Notes: a model not told the origin generated them from the letters alone. A stretch of 64,000 bases of DNA from Adenanthera pavonina (GCA_026686845.1 JAIVEN010000020.1:1019501-1083500), one strand, 5' to 3'. Counted from the stretch's first letter, positions 49,224 to 62,390 are shown. Made by a program: numbers and translations.

Positions 49224-49540
49224 TACTCCCTCCGATCCTATTTATAAAGGACTTTTCGGAAGCTTTTTTTGGTCATTTTTATAAAGGACTTTGTAATATT
49301 TTGTAGGATTTTTCCTATTTTACCCTCATCATTTATTTCTTTTCATAAATTGTTATTGGACTTTTTGGATGAAAGAGTCATTCTCAATTGGTCAAATGAT
49401 ATTTAATATAGATTGCATTATTATATTAAATAGGGGTAAAAAAAGAACGTTTTTTTTTTTACGATTTTAAAAAGATAACTAACTTCCTTAATCTACGTAA
49501 AGTAGTTGGAAGTCCTTTATAATAAAGACCGGAGGGAGTA
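49224..49540. mobile_element. Stowaway MITE
   Basis: The left end TACTCCCTCCGATCCTATTT and the inverted right end TACTCCCTCCGGTCTTTATT are well kept, both leading into AAAGGACTT-type text, with TA at both edges. About 317 bp. Confidence 0.9.
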
Positions 49541-50501
49541 ATTTACACTAGTACAAGAAAAGTTTTTTAGACCAGCATTTTAGATTAGTTAAAAAATAAT
49601 TGATCCAAATAATAACCAATGCTACTTTTATAAATAAATTTTTCAATTTTGAACTTTCTAAATTAGTTGCATAGTCAATCGATGTAGTAACAATTTTCTA
49701 AATCGGTTACTCAATAAACCCAAATATAAAGTGGTATTAGCTAGATGAGATTCTTAGTGCACTGATTTGACAAATTCAAGCAAAATAAAAATTTTTCTGT
49801 CCAAATTTTTTAAATACTTCTCAGCATCCTCACATTGCGCAGCCATTATCCTCACCTTCCCTACAAAAGTGCTTTTTAAATAGGTCAGTCCTACATTTAC
49901 ATGAGAATTACTTCAAAAAATACTTATAACTATTTATGGGGTAAAAATATTCAAATACAAATCACTTTTGACATAATCACTTATGCTCATAATCTATTAT
50001 AAATAAACACTTATCCTTATAATCACTTATACATAAATCAATTCAAACACACCCTTAGTCACTATATCTATTTTCACTTTAATCCCTACTTAAGTTTTGT
50101 TGGAATGTTTCCCATGACTCACAGATAGAACCACTGCTAAGACATGGGGGGCTAAACTAAAAACTACAAAAAAGGGGAAAGGGTTAAACTGAATTTTAAC
50201 ATTGTTTTATAAATAAAAATAAACAATTTTAAAGCATCTTGAGTATTGAGGAGAGGGGCCTCCTGTTCCCTTCATTTTTCTTTTTTCTTTATTTTTTTGA
50301 GAATTATATAATTATAAAATTGTATTTTTATTTTTTATTTAATTTAAATATTACATAATAAAAACAACATTGTTATAGTTGTATACTTGCATGACCAAAA
50401 AAACATATTTTATTATTTATAATTTTGTAATAAAAATTAAAAAATAAAGACAGAACCATGACAGGAGGGGTTGGCATGTTGCAAATTTGTCACTTTCAAA
50501 C
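49541..50501. other. Intergenic DNA, no gene seen
   Basis: No domain-bearing frame. Text near 49960-50060 ending TTCAAACACACCCTTA resembles one terminus of a Harbinger-type MITE; I could not find its partner. Confidence 0.4.
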
Positions 50502-51400
50502 AATGTTTTGATAACTGGACCGAATTGGGCTATCAGACATATTGGACCGTCACCCAGGGAGAAGAATGACTCAGTTTTTAGATTTGGACCATTTTAGGGG
50601 TTGGACCGGATTGGACCGTTTTGAACCGGCTTTTGAACTGGAAACCGGAGCGGTTTTTAGAGAACCGGACGATTTTTTAAATTGTGTAAAATTTAACTTA
50701 AAGTTAATTTTTTTGCCAAAATTATCAATTATAAAAATTATTAGAGAGTAAAACACTATTTCTCATTTTATTTTAAAATTACTAATTATAAAAATCAAAA
50801 TTTTCATTGTATTATACTCGATTCGTCCCAAATTATAAGAAAATTTTGAGACTCTTCATTTATTCCAAAATATAAGAGACATGGATAAAATTTGTGGAGT
50901 AATTAATATCATTTTCATTTTATATCTTGAGTAATTAAGATTGTATTGATAATTACTAATAATTAATTAGTCTTACTCCAGATTTTTAATGTGGACAATT
51001 CTAGAAAAAATATTAAAATTATAGCACAATTAATAAGTTTAACTACCAAAACTGTTTTTTCCTTGATACAAATGAAGTAATTATTTATTTCTTATAATTG
51101 GGAAAGAATAGAGTATAATTATTTTATAATATTATGGTCATGTAGTGTTATCATGTTAAAATATTTTAATATTAGTTTTAATGATTTAATATATATTATT
51201 ACTATGTGAGTTTATTATCTTATTATGAACTTGAACTATTTAAATTTATTTTTTTAATAATTTAATATTTTATTTTTATACATATATTATTATTTTTACT
51301 TAATTATTATACTATCAATTTTGACCGCAGGTCTAATTGGTTCAACTCTAAAACCCATAACCCAATAATATTTCCGCTTTCATGTCCGATCTGATAACAT
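50502..51400. mobile_element. ACCGG-family Mutator-like MITE carrying a Stowaway
   Basis: The left end AATGTTTTGATAACTGGAC pairs with the inverted right end ATGTTATCAGATCGGAC. The left subterminal part is rich in GGACCGG/GAACCGG words. The right part is closely similar to that of the 52844 element (ACCGCAGGTCTAATTGGTTC against ACCACCAGTCTAACAGGTTG). No clear target duplication. Confidence 0.65.
50815..51079. mobile_element. Stowaway MITE nested in ACCGG-family element
   Basis: The left end TACTCGATTCGTCCCAAATT plus ATAAG pairs loosely with the inverted right end TACTTCATTTGTATCAAGG. Edges are approximate. Confidence 0.6.
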
Positions 51401-52210
51401 GTATATAAATAAAAGTTAATGCAACCCCATATGCTAACTACGGTACATCAGCTTTATGTACAACATCTTAGGATTTGCTTGGTATATCTTGAAATGTTTT
51501 TATAAGTGGCGACCCGCACGATGAGTTAGATGATGGGATTTGAAATGTTTTTATTATGTACTGGTCATATATATATTGATTTTAAATATATATGCATTTT
51601 TTTAAAAAAGGTCGTGTGTGCAGTATCCCTCCTTTTTTTTTTTAAAAAATATTTTTTAGAATTTTTTTTTAGTTTTTTCATAAGATATTATATAATATAA
51701 TGGGATAATTTTCTTTTTTATTTTTACATTTAATCACCACCCCCATAATTTTTCTTTTGGGAAAAAATCATATGTTTTACTTCATAATTAATCGGCTTAT
51801 TTTCTCTCTCTTATCCATAATAATAATTGCTAATTAAATTATGTTTATATTATTTTAATTAATAAGGATAAAAAAGAATCTTTAACTGCTTTTTGAAAAA
51901 TTAGTGATGTACTTCTTTTGTTTTTTTATATGTTGTTTAAAATTTTAGTTCACAAATTAAGAAATATAATTAATATGTTAAAATTTCTTTTAAATTTACT
52001 AATATACCCTTCAATAAATGAATAGATAAAAAAAGAGTAATTGATATTATTTTTATTTTTAAAAGAACAAATAAGGGTATATTTGAAAAAATAATAATTA
52101 ATGTTGTCTTAAAATTTGAAAGTGAGAGATAAATATAAACAATTCTTTTAAAAAAGGTGACAATTAAAAAGTGACAAGGACTAACAAATTTTTTTTTAAT
52201 TCATGTGAGA
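51401..52210. other. AT-rich intergenic DNA, no gene seen
   Basis: A possible Stowaway left end, TACTTCTTTTGTTTTTTTAT, occurs at about 51910 without a clear partner. Nothing else recognised. Confidence 0.4.
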
Positions 52211-52752
52211 TAGTTGTAAGTCAGGTTCAAAAAATTAGACTAGATCAGTTGGACCGGTAATTGGTACCAGGTTCAGTTCAGTCATAAATGGTGACCGTCC
52301 ATTTTTAGAACCGGTGGAAAACCGGTACAAAACTGATTAAACATGTTTAATTTTAATTTTTAAAATTTTAAAATTTTAAAATTTTTAAAATAAAATAATA
52401 TTATTTTTTGTACTAAGTAGCATTTTTTTTGTATAAAGTTTTTTCTTTCTATATAATAATATTGTATGAGTATTATTATTATACATATTTATTAATAATA
52501 ATAAATTTACTTAAAAAATAATATGAAAATGGAATATTAATTGACTATTTTGAATTCAAAATATAATTATATATTCATATTAAGTTGTGAAACTTATTAA
52601 TAATATTTATAATTTTCTATATAATATATAAAATTAAAAAATTATAAAATTTATTATCTCTAGTTTAATTTTAGTTCAACCATAGTTAAACCATTAAATC
52701 TTAAACTAGTAACTTAATTAATTTAATGTGCAGATTGATTTTTGCAACCTTA
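52211..52752. mobile_element. ACCGG-family Mutator-like MITE
   Basis: The left end TAGTTGTAAGTCAGGTTC is close to that of the 11796 element (TAGTTGTCGCAATCGAACC), and the right end TTTTTGCAACCTTA to its TTTTAGCAACATT. The flanks CATGTGAGA and GTTGTGAGA share seven of nine positions. About 542 bp, AT-rich centre, non-coding. Confidence 0.7.
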
Positions 52753-52843
52753 GTTGTGAGAGAGTATGAAATCTTTAGTAAGCAGATAAAAGGGTTGTTG
52801 GAAAAGTCTTTTATGACTCATAGGTAGGTGGGAGTTGATTCTA

Positions 52844-54256
52844 GTGGTTTTAAGATCGGATCAGACAGGATAGTTGAACCAGTCCGACCGTCACTCGGGG
52901 TGTTCAATAGTTTGTTTTGATGCTTGATACCGTTTTATCGATTGGACCAGATTGAGCCACTTTGAAACGGTTATTGAGCTGGAAACTAGGTTTAAGTCAA
53001 AATCCAAGGTGGTTTTGAAGAAACCGTCAAGGTTTGAGTTTTAGTAAAATTTACAGGGAATAGTTGACGACAAGGAAGAAGAGAAAGAAGAAGAAGATGT
53101 ATTTAGGAAGAAAATGGAAAAAAAAAAGAAGAAAAGGAAAGAATCTGAAAAGAAACATCAAATAAAATTAAATGCCTCACTTTCTCCTCTATTTCAGAAT
53201 ATTGCAATCTCCATCATCGGCAACACTGACTTTCTCTTCTCTGTTGTTAGCGGCATGGTCTTCCTCTTCTCTATCTTCGATGGCATCGTCTTCCTCTTCT
53301 CTGTCTTCGTGGGCATCTTCTTCCTCTCATACGTAAGACTCTTGTTGCTCTCATTTTTCTCCCATCGCTGCTGAGTCTCTTTTCCTCCCTAATGGCCCCA
53401 TCAAGAAAAAAGATTTGGTGAAACGCTAGGGTTTGTGCATTTTCCAAATCCCAACCCTTTCACGTTTCTTTTTTAACTTTTTTTTTTAAATTTATGAATA
53501 ACACAAGACAAAAAAATATTATGATTTATAGTTTTTTTTTTTCGAAACTAACCATTGAAGTTGCAGACTCGCACAGGCGTGAGAGTGAAATTGGGTCTAT
53601 ATTTTTTTTAATTAAAAGCCTAATGGCTTAGTAAAAAATAATTATGATTTATATTTGTTCAAATTGGGTTTTCTAGCAAGCCCAAGAAAATAAAACTTTT
53701 CTTTAAATGATTCCTATGGGCTCCTATGAATATTGTCTATGTCTAAAGTATTAGGCATTTAATTTAAATATAACAAAATTAAGGAAAAATATTTAAATGT
53801 TCATAGTTTTTTAATATATTTTTTATTTTAAAATTTTCTTTAATTTTGTTATAATTAATTGATTAAATTTTTTAAATATATGATTATGTAATAAATATAT
53901 TATTTTTGAATTCAAAATCACATAACAAATTAAAAATTTAATATATAAGAATTCGTAAGAAATTGATAATTCAATATTATTTAGTTTTAAATTTTAATTG
54001 GGTCATGAAATTAACTTAAACTTGTATTGTTAATGTGTTATGCTATGTTTATTTCTAATTTACGTTAATTCATGACTTAATTTTGAAATTATTTAACAAT
54101 TTGATATTTTATTTCTTATTATTTTATATATATAATATTATTTTTATTTAATTTTTACATCATCGGTTCGACCACCAGTCTAACAGGTTGAACTATAAAA
54201 ACTGTGACTCGGTGGCATTTTTTGTTTGACATCTAGTCCGATTTTTAAGATATTGG
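52844..54256. mobile_element. ACCGG-family Mutator-like element, 1.4 kb
   Basis: The ends pair as GGTTTTAAGATCGGATCAGA against the inverted right end CCAATATCTTAAAAATCGGA. The flanks TTGATTCTA (52835-52843) and TTGATTCTT (54257-54265) form a 9-bp target duplication with one difference. The centre includes a purine-rich then pyrimidine-rich part; an 86-codon frame at 53114-53374 is made of a 33-bp tandem repeat (about 53229-53330) and is probably not a gene. Confidence 0.78.
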
Positions 54257-54356
54257 TTGATTCTTTGTTGTTTTTTTAATTGTAAACTAAACTTGGGAGC
54301 CTTATGTGGGATAGTATCTTATAGTTCAAGCGATAAGTTTCTAAGGGAAGAAAAAA

Positions 54357-54634
54357 GTATTACTTTAATTTAACATATAAATTTTATTTGACTAACTGCA
54401 TATAGAAAGAAAGAGAGTTAATTAATTAAATTTTTACAAAAAATTATATTATTTTTTACTATTATCCTTAATAAAAATAATTTTCAAGATAATTTTCTCT
54501 TTCACAAGTTAATTAAAGAAAAGAGTAAACTAAAAATATAATTAATATTTTTTATTTTAACTAAATAGAATTTATATTTTAAATCAGAAAATATTCTAAA
54601 ATAAGACTTATATTTTGGACCAAACAGAGTAATT
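54357..54634. mobile_element. Decayed Stowaway MITE
   Basis: The inverted right end TTACTCTGTTTGGTCCAAAA plus TATAAG is recognisable. The left end TATTACTTTAATTTAACATA is degraded. The interior resembles the element at 34792. Confidence 0.6.
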
Positions 54635-55596
54635 TAATATCTGGCGAAGCAAAAAATGCTATTGGGAGTTGTGAACCTGTTTATATTTGAGGGGTCAAGA
54701 GGTTAGCTGACCCCTCAATTTGGAAAATTTATTTGTAATACTCTAGGTTTTAACATTTTGATTCCACTAACCATATTATTTTGACTCCACTAGACATGTT
54801 TTGAATATATTTAGGTTCAAATTACTTTTGGATTCAAATTTCAATGGTTCAAAATTTTTGTGAAGATTTTATTAAACATAATAAATACAAAGTTAAGTTG
54901 ATCAAAGTCTAGATCAGTGAGACTATAGACTATCGAGAGAGTCCAAATAATTTTTATTTATGTGATAATACTTACTATCATTTATTTTAAAAAAATGAAG
55001 TCACGCATTAATAATGAGTTGATTATTCAAAAGTTTCAAATATGAAGTTATACAAAGAACAATTGTAAGGTACTTTTAGGGGTGGGAATATGTCAGCCTC
55101 TAATAGGGACCTATAGTCTGTCATATATAAAGTCTGGTCTAACTTGACTTATTTAACTAAATAGGTTAGACTTAGACCTACAGGCAGACTTATTTAGTTA
55201 AATAGGTCTTACCTATTTAAGAAAGGTCTAACATAAAACAAATCAGGCTATACCTATTTTAATTATTGTTATTTAATATAATTAATATAAATTAGTTTTA
55301 TGAATGTTGTCATTTTTTATGGATTGAAATAGTGTAGAAGACAAGCGTTATATGTGTTGAGACATTCTTCATTACTGTTTTTTGGATTGCTACTTTTTTG
55401 TGGTTAAGAATGAGTGAACTAATATGTGAGAAGTCTCATACTGACAAGATCACAAGAAAAGAGAGGTGAGTGAAATTTATAAAAGTAAAGAGACTGCCTA
55501 CTTTTCTATTGTATGGGGTCATAAGATAAATATATATGAAACATACATTTAGTAACTAGAATTTTAATGTTTGAAATTTTTTTTTCAAATTAAAGT
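54635..55596. other. Intergenic DNA, possible LTR fragment
   Basis: TGTAATACTCTAGG at about 54733 resembles the start of a Ty3/gypsy LTR (compare TGTAATATTC, the inverted right end of the 55597 LTR), but no matching end or target duplication was found. No gene seen. Confidence 0.35.
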
Positions 55597-58100
55597 TGTC
55601 ACACCTCATATTTAGACTCATTTTCATGTATTAGATTACATTTAAGTACATTAATGCTTGGTTAGAGACTTGATTACCTAAAATAACTTAAACTAATTTT
55701 TTATTTTCGGGTACTATTCCTTTGGTTAAACTCATTTTACCCGATGAACTTTGAAAATTTATAACTAATTCAAGAAAAATCATATTATGGCGATTCAAAT
55801 CTCCAAAAATAGCTTAAAATATTCTATATATGGAAAAAATATTGAATAGGGCAAATACTTGGCCATTTTATATAGTAAATTCACATAAATTTTACTGTAG
55901 TAATGGTCATTTTTGAAAATTCCTGATTCTGACTATAACTTTGAAAATTCATCATAATTCACATACAACTCCAATTTTAGTGATCTCAGTGTCTATGAAA
56001 AGCTCTTCATGTCTAGTTTACAACCATATGAAGCACTTATACATTAAACTACAAAAATTCTGAACAATGCACAAAATTTTCAGTAGTGTCATAGTGGCTA
56101 TTTTCATCCTACAACTTGATAAATACAACTTAATATTTCCATAAATGGTCATCTCTTGTCTTCACTTAGCATATTACATCATGTTAAACCTAGATAAATA
56201 TAATTACGTTCATGTAAAGTCCTAAAACCATACACATCATTTTTGCAAGGTATTCCAAGCAAAACACTAATGTAAGCAAATTCATTTTAATAAGCAACCT
56301 CCTTCTCCTATCTTTTTGCCTCTTGGGAAGTCTTGCCATGACTTAGATCTATAACATTAGACATTTGAAAAGGGGGAGATCCAACGAATCTCAGTAATTA
56401 CAACCAAATATATGCACATTTTATCATACAATTCATAGAAATATCATTTGAAAACAATCAATTAATTTATGCCATACATTTTCATAGAAATTTCAGCATG
56501 GTAATATTCTAAAAATTAGACATCCAAGAGTTATAAAAGTTCTCATTCAAACAGCCAACACATCAAATACTACATAAAACATTAATGTCATAGCGTGGCA
56601 TGTTCAAAACATCATTGCAAATAGTTTTAACAACTTTGACATAATTGATAAAATAACTATCTTTGTACTTTCCAAATTCCACCAAACTTTACACCTTTCC
56701 CTTGATCTTTTAACACTCTTTTGGATCCTATAGGATCATAAAATAATGCCATTAACCACTGATTATACAATTTCCTTTACAAAGTGCTCACTTCAACTAA
56801 AATTTGCATTTTGTTATCCATAAAACATTTATTGTATAACATACTTGTTCTAACTTATTTTGGACCCAAAGAATCCATTTTTGGGGTCAAAATCATGAAA
56901 TTTTCTTCTTGCTTCAAATCCTAAATAGGCAGAAAATTTCATAAAATTGTAAAAAACTAACTAACCAATTAATTTGCAATCTAATGACATAATTTTGTTG
57001 ATTGAAACCTATACATCCTTTTTTATGGTTTGGTTTTTCTATGGCTTCACCTTCTCTCTCTTCTCTTTCTCTAGGTAGAAAATTTCAGAGGCAAAATAAA
57101 GAGAAGTACTTCATGAAATCCTACCAAACTCAAATATGCACAAGATAATGACCATTAAAACCCACCTTGAAAATTTGGAGTCCAAAACTTGCTTCTTGCT
57201 CTTGCTTCTTGTACTTGAATTTTTTTTTATGTTTCTCCTCTCTCCTTGCTGCAATTCATACGTGCTTGAAGAAGAAGATGAAGACTTAAAATGAGTTAAA
57301 TGGATATTTGTATCATAAAGTAACTTTTTTACTTCTTTTTTTGATTTTTTGACTTTTCTTCTTATAAAAGCTTTTTAATTAATTCCTTGTGTGTCCAATA
57401 CTGAATTTCAACTTTTTTGGCTAAAAATTGCTTCATAAATTTTAATGAATCAAAATACCCTTTACCTATTAAATTTACCTGTACCGATTAAGTATTTTTG
57501 CCAAAATTGTCATTAAATTGATACATGATTATCCAATAATTACTTTTGATCCAAAATCATTATCTAGACCTAAATATATTTTAGTAAGGCCCAATAATTT
57601 TTCTTGAATTAATAATGTCTCCTCCTACAGTTCAAACTGACTTTTATCGAATAAAATATTAATATTAAATCATAATTATCCAATAAATATTATTTTAACC
57701 TTAATAAATTACATACTATATTTCATTGGGTCTAAGTTATTGAGAACTTCATTTTGACTATAATTTTTATATTTATAAAAATACCTTTAATTCAAGATTA
57801 ATTTATAATTTTTAAAATTTTTGAGTTATTAGATGTAATTTTTTTTAAAATTCATAAATTTCTCATCAATCACGCACGCGTCGACCGCTTTCTTTTTCTC
57901 TTTTATTTTTATTTTTATTTTTATTTGTATTTTTTTCCTCCAAGGACAAAATCATTATCTTCTTATTTTTTCTTCTAATCAAAATAATTAACTTCTTTGT
58001 TTTATTTCATACTAAATGGAGTATACTCATTTTTGTAAATTTCTTATAGATTTTAAAATATTAATCCTTGAATATCCGGAAAAAATTCCAGAATATTACA
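55597..58100 (-). mobile_element. Ty3/gypsy-type solo LTR, 2.5 kb, TSD AAAGT
   Basis: It begins TGTCACACCTC and ends CCAGAATATTACA, with AAAGT on both sides (55592-55596 and 58101-58105). Read on the minus strand it starts TGTAATATTCTGG. The text near 57130-57260 reads on that strand like the purine-rich leader of a gypsy LTR, so the minus orientation is preferred. No internal coding region is present. Content is otherwise AT-rich and without open frames. Confidence 0.78.
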
Positions 58101-58312
58101 AAAGTTGATAGTTTTTTTTATTACTTTACTTTTTAATAGGCTTTTAAATAAATTTCAAACCAGAATAGACTTTTAGAAGGTTTAGACTTGAGTGTAAAAT
58201 AAAATCTTATATAGGCTAATAGATCAAGTTCAGGTTTTAGATTTATAATATAAATATAACCTGTTTAGTTAAAACCTAGTTTAACTTAACATATTTCCAC
58301 GCTAAGTACTTT

Positions 58313-58590
58313 CTCTATTTTTTTTTATCCATCGCTTTTGAAGAAAATTTTTGTTTCTATTTATTTGTTATATTGAAAATTTTTTGTATTTATTTATTTA
58401 TTATTTTCAAATTCTAAAACAACATTAATTATTATTTTCCAATTATATTCTTATTTATCCTTTTAAAAGTCAAATATAATATTAATTACTCTTTTTTATC
58501 TATTTATTTATTGAAGAGTATAGTAAAAAATTTAAAATAAATTTTAATATTTTAATTATATTTTTAATTTGAGCAAAATAGAGGTAATAT
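58313..58590. mobile_element. Possible Stowaway MITE, decayed
   Basis: The left end TACTTTCTCTATTTTTTTTT and the inverted right end TACCTCTATTTTGCTCAAAT pair weakly. Edges are approximate. Confidence 0.45.
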
Positions 58591-58639
58591 GTAATATATT
58601 TGATTTATATGAAAAAATTTATATGATTTTAACTTATAT

Positions 58640-59150
58640 AATTTAGGAAAAATGACACTTTAAGACCAAAACTTTTAATTAATACCATTTTAAGATCAAA
58701 ACATTCCAAAATGATAGAAAAGAATCATGGTCTCAAATTGATAAAAAAATTTAAATAGAAAATGACCTAAATGCCATTGTTAAAAAGCTTGGTTCTTACT
58801 ACTTGTCTTCCATGATTTGACATAGAACTTCCCTGGTTTTACACTGGACACACTAAAGAATTCAACTTTTAGAATTTTACACTTAACTTCCGTGTTTTAC
58901 TATTCATATTTCACGATTTAACACTGAAGAACCTTGATTTTATATTGGACACATTATGATCACAAAAAAATTTAACTAATCAGTTTCAGAATTTTATACT
59001 TAATATCTGCTTTTACTACTCATATTTCATGATTTGACACTCAACTTTTCTGGTTTTACACTAAATTTTTTCAATTGAATTCTTTCGTTATGATGATGTG
59101 TTCAGTATAAAATTAAGGAAGTTCAATGTCAAATCGTGAAAGACGAATAG
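58640..59150. mobile_element. Left arm of a long inverted-repeat (foldback-like) element
   Basis: Text such as AAATAGAAAATGACCTAAAT (58755) reappears inverted at the right edge of the window (AATAGAAAATAACCTAAATG, read from 63963-63984). A second internal inversion pairs CCATGATTTGACATAGAACT near 58810 with the inverted text at 59118-59142 (TTTGACATTGAACTTCC). The 4.8-kb LTR at 59151 sits inside the element. The outer end on the right lies outside the window, so class is unknown. Confidence 0.7.
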
Positions 59151-59619
59151 TGTCACACCCAGAGATGCGACACGGATGGCGCGGGAGAAGATGAAATAAA
59201 AGGTGAAATCGGCCCGCCCGACGGGGCCGGTTTCGAAGGGAGTTGCAGCCAAAATTTTAAGGGAAATTTTGGAAAATCAAATAAAAACAAAAAAGAATAA
59301 AGATGGTCTGCGAATCAGAGTTTGGTTCAGGAGTACGATTGTGAGTAGGGAAGGTGTTAGGCACCCCCACAACACCCGTTCCAAAGAACGGTTACCTTAA
59401 GTTGATCATGCAATTTTTATGACTTTTTAAAATTATTTTGATTGCTCTTTAATTATTCACATGCAAAAATAAATGTAAAAATGAGGAAAAACGAAAATAA
59501 AAATAAAATGAAAATAAGAGAAGTTAGAGTCTGGAGCCTACGTACCCTGCGATAGGGATCAAAGTTGATGTAGTTCGGGCGAAAAATGCGTGTCACTGTG
59601 TTGATATATTTTTGTTATT

Positions 59620-59622
<3 letters not shown>

Positions 59623-59643
<21 letters not shown>
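59623..59643. repeat. TA microsatellite
   Basis: A pure TA run inside the 4.8-kb LTR. Confidence 0.9.
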
Positions 59644-59651
<8 letters not shown>

Positions 59652-59936
59652 TGAAAAGAGAGACTTATAGAAAATAATTTGTCTTTCCACAAAGAAAACA
59701 ATTTTTAGAATTGGTTGGTGTGTTTTAATTTGTAAAAGACATGTTAATTTCCATTATTTGCTCTTTTCATTTATTATTATTTTTTTATGGTTTAATCAAT
59801 TCCTAAAAGAGAATATATGTTTTTCCTCAATTTAAAAAATAGGATTAAAATTATGTGTGATTTTGAACATTTTATTTTGATTTGAAAAGGAAATATTTGA
59901 AAACAATTTTATTTTCACAAAATAAAACCAATTGGC

Positions 59937-60600
59937 TCATGTGGTGACTTTATCACTCACAATATATCTATTGATATCTAAATGTCCACGGTAGTGTTAC
60001 TCGAGACAAAAGGCATAAAAAGGTTCAAAGGAAAATAAATAATTTTTTTTGTACAAATTTATTATTATTTTTTTATCTTCTTTAAAACAAATAAGATCAC
60101 ACATATTTATTTATAAAAAAGAATTCAAAAAACGTGATTATTACATATATTTTGAAGAAAAATAATCAGCATATGTGGTGACTTCATCACTCACAAGTTA
60201 CTGATCTGTATTTAAAATACCCTCGGTGTTACCACTCGAGGCAAATAAATAAAAGGATAAAAGTTTCAAGGAAATCAATACTTGTTGTTTCAATCATTTT
60301 ATTTATTATTGTTTTCTTTTTAAATGAAAAGGCAATTAAAAAAAACATAAATAAGAAAAAAGGATAAAATTGAAGGAAAATTAATAATTTTAGCCTGAAT
60401 TATTTTTATAAAAATAGGAATTGATAAGATTCTCTTAACGCATATTTATGAAGAAGCGTTAAGAAGAATTCAAAATGCCATTATTACGTATATTTAAAAA
60501 AAAAAAAGAAATAATCAACATATATGGTGACTTCATCACTCACAAATTGCTGATTAATACTTAAATGTCCCCGATGTTACCACTCGGAGTAGAAAAGTAA
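59937..60600. repeat. Three degenerate repeats inside the 4.8-kb LTR
   Basis: The motif GGTGACTTCATCACTCACAA and its variant with TTTATC recur near 59943, 60177 and 60526, each followed by text like CTCGGTGTTACCACTCGAG. Spacing is about 234 and 345 bp. Such internal repeats are common in long Ogre-type LTRs. Confidence 0.8.
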
Positions 60601-62120
60601 CTGGCTTAGGAATAAAATTGGAAAAATAAAATTAACATAAATCATTTTTATTTCCCTATATTAAATTATAAAAATAAATATGACCATGGTGACGCATTTT
60701 TATAAAAGGAGAACGATAAAAAGTAATTTTAAAAAAGTGACTTATATATATATGTATGTGTAAATATCATTTATTTATTTATTCATTTTTATTTGTATTT
60801 TATTATTTTTTATTCATAAATTATTTATATACATTATTTAAAATTGTGAAAAATAGAAAACAAAACAATTAAAAATTCTTTTTTTTTTCCAGTCATGTTT
60901 CAATTCTACCATCAGAAACTATTGCTACCCATTCCAACAGCCGCATGTTTTACAGAACTAAACCTATTAAGATCCCGAGCCGAAGGGCATAAATTATGTG
61001 AACAAACTAGACTAGTTGAAGAAACTGTATGGACTAATCATGTGACAACTCTGCGTTAATTCACTCTATGTTAAAAAGAAGTACCAAAAACAAGACTAGC
61101 TTAAGAAAGGGGTTAGCAGAATCCGCAATGTGTCCATTTTATGTATATATTTTTTTTATTTTTTTAGCAAATTTAGTCAGCTCAGGTCTGTCCTATGCAA
61201 TGAATTCCTGGAGTGGGAGCAATTTGAGGCACCATTGTTCAAATAGAGCATAGACAAATCCAAATATGAACAACCCCAGTAACACCATTGTTCAAAGGGA
61301 TGACATGGAACCAGAACGGACAAGAGCTAAGAATTGTATAGTCATAACAGAAAGTATATAGATTTGTGAGGGACATGTGTGAGGATCATTTTCCAATAAT
61401 CTTATGAACATAATAGATTGACATATGTCGTCAAAACATCAACATTCCACCCGTTACTGAAAAATTTGTCTGCAAAACTAAATGCAATTTCGAAGATGTT
61501 GTGTTCATCAAGTAAAGCACATGAATCTAATTTCAGTTGCCCTAATCCAGTTTTCAATAAAAGCCACACAGGTTCACAAAAGAGAGAAGCAACCAAAGGC
61601 TAATCAAACAAAGTCATCTGGGCACTTAAAATGAGGATTCTATACTACATTTCTAAACCAAACAGCATCCAAATCACAACTAAACCAACCTCCTTCAAAA
61701 CATTTCATTGAGTGCCATTCAAGCATATTTGATAGGACCAAAACAGGGTACCATGTTTGATGGAAAGTAACTCAGAAACCTTTCAAAATGTATATGTAAA
61801 ATTCTGAACCCATACATCCTTCTTTTGTAAGGAAAAGCAAAACCGGGGTTGACATAAATTACTTTCAATGCGAACAGAAAAGAAGAGAAACACCATTTTC
61901 ACAAAAATTCCAATCAGATAAAAAAGATGAGACAGTCACCATAGGAAACTGAAACTACTTTCTAGCATGCATGACGAACCAGTGCTACAAGTTACAGCCA
62001 CTAATATTTCAAAACATCATAAATAGCTTACACCCAACATCATCCCTTCGTATACAGAGACTCTGGACCCTCCTCATCTCACGTAAAAACATATAGGTCA
62101 ACAGAAATCAACATGCTAAA

Positions 62121-62390
62121 ACAGAATTCCTAAATACTGGAGAAGCTCTGTCATTACCCAATCATACTAAACAGACTCCCTTTCACTTTTCTTGTTTATG
62201 AAATCATTATTAGAGTTTAAACAAACTAGAAAGATAATTCTCATGATCACAACAACTATAACATCACAATCCAGAATGAAACTAGCAACTCAAGATAACA
62301 GTTTGAGGAACATAACTCTGATCTAACTACATTCGAGAACAGAATTCCCCAACACTAAAGAGGCTTTATCATGACCCAATCAAATGAACA
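62121..62390. repeat. Direct repeat pair inside the 4.8-kb LTR
   Basis: ACAGAATTCCTAAATACTGG with CATTACCCAATCATACTAAA (62121-62172) is repeated about 220 bp later as ACAGAATTCCCCAACACTAA with CATGACCCAATCAAATGAAC (62340-62391). Confidence 0.7.

Noticed and set aside
52844..54256. Possible host gene around the 86-codon frame at 53114
   Set aside because: The frame is repeat-built, lies between matching inverted ends with a 9-bp duplication, and has no splice-supported continuation.
59937..60600. Regularly recurring motif that might suggest a CRISPR-like array
   Set aside because: Only three diverged copies with unequal spacing (234 and 345 bp), in a plant LTR; not an array.
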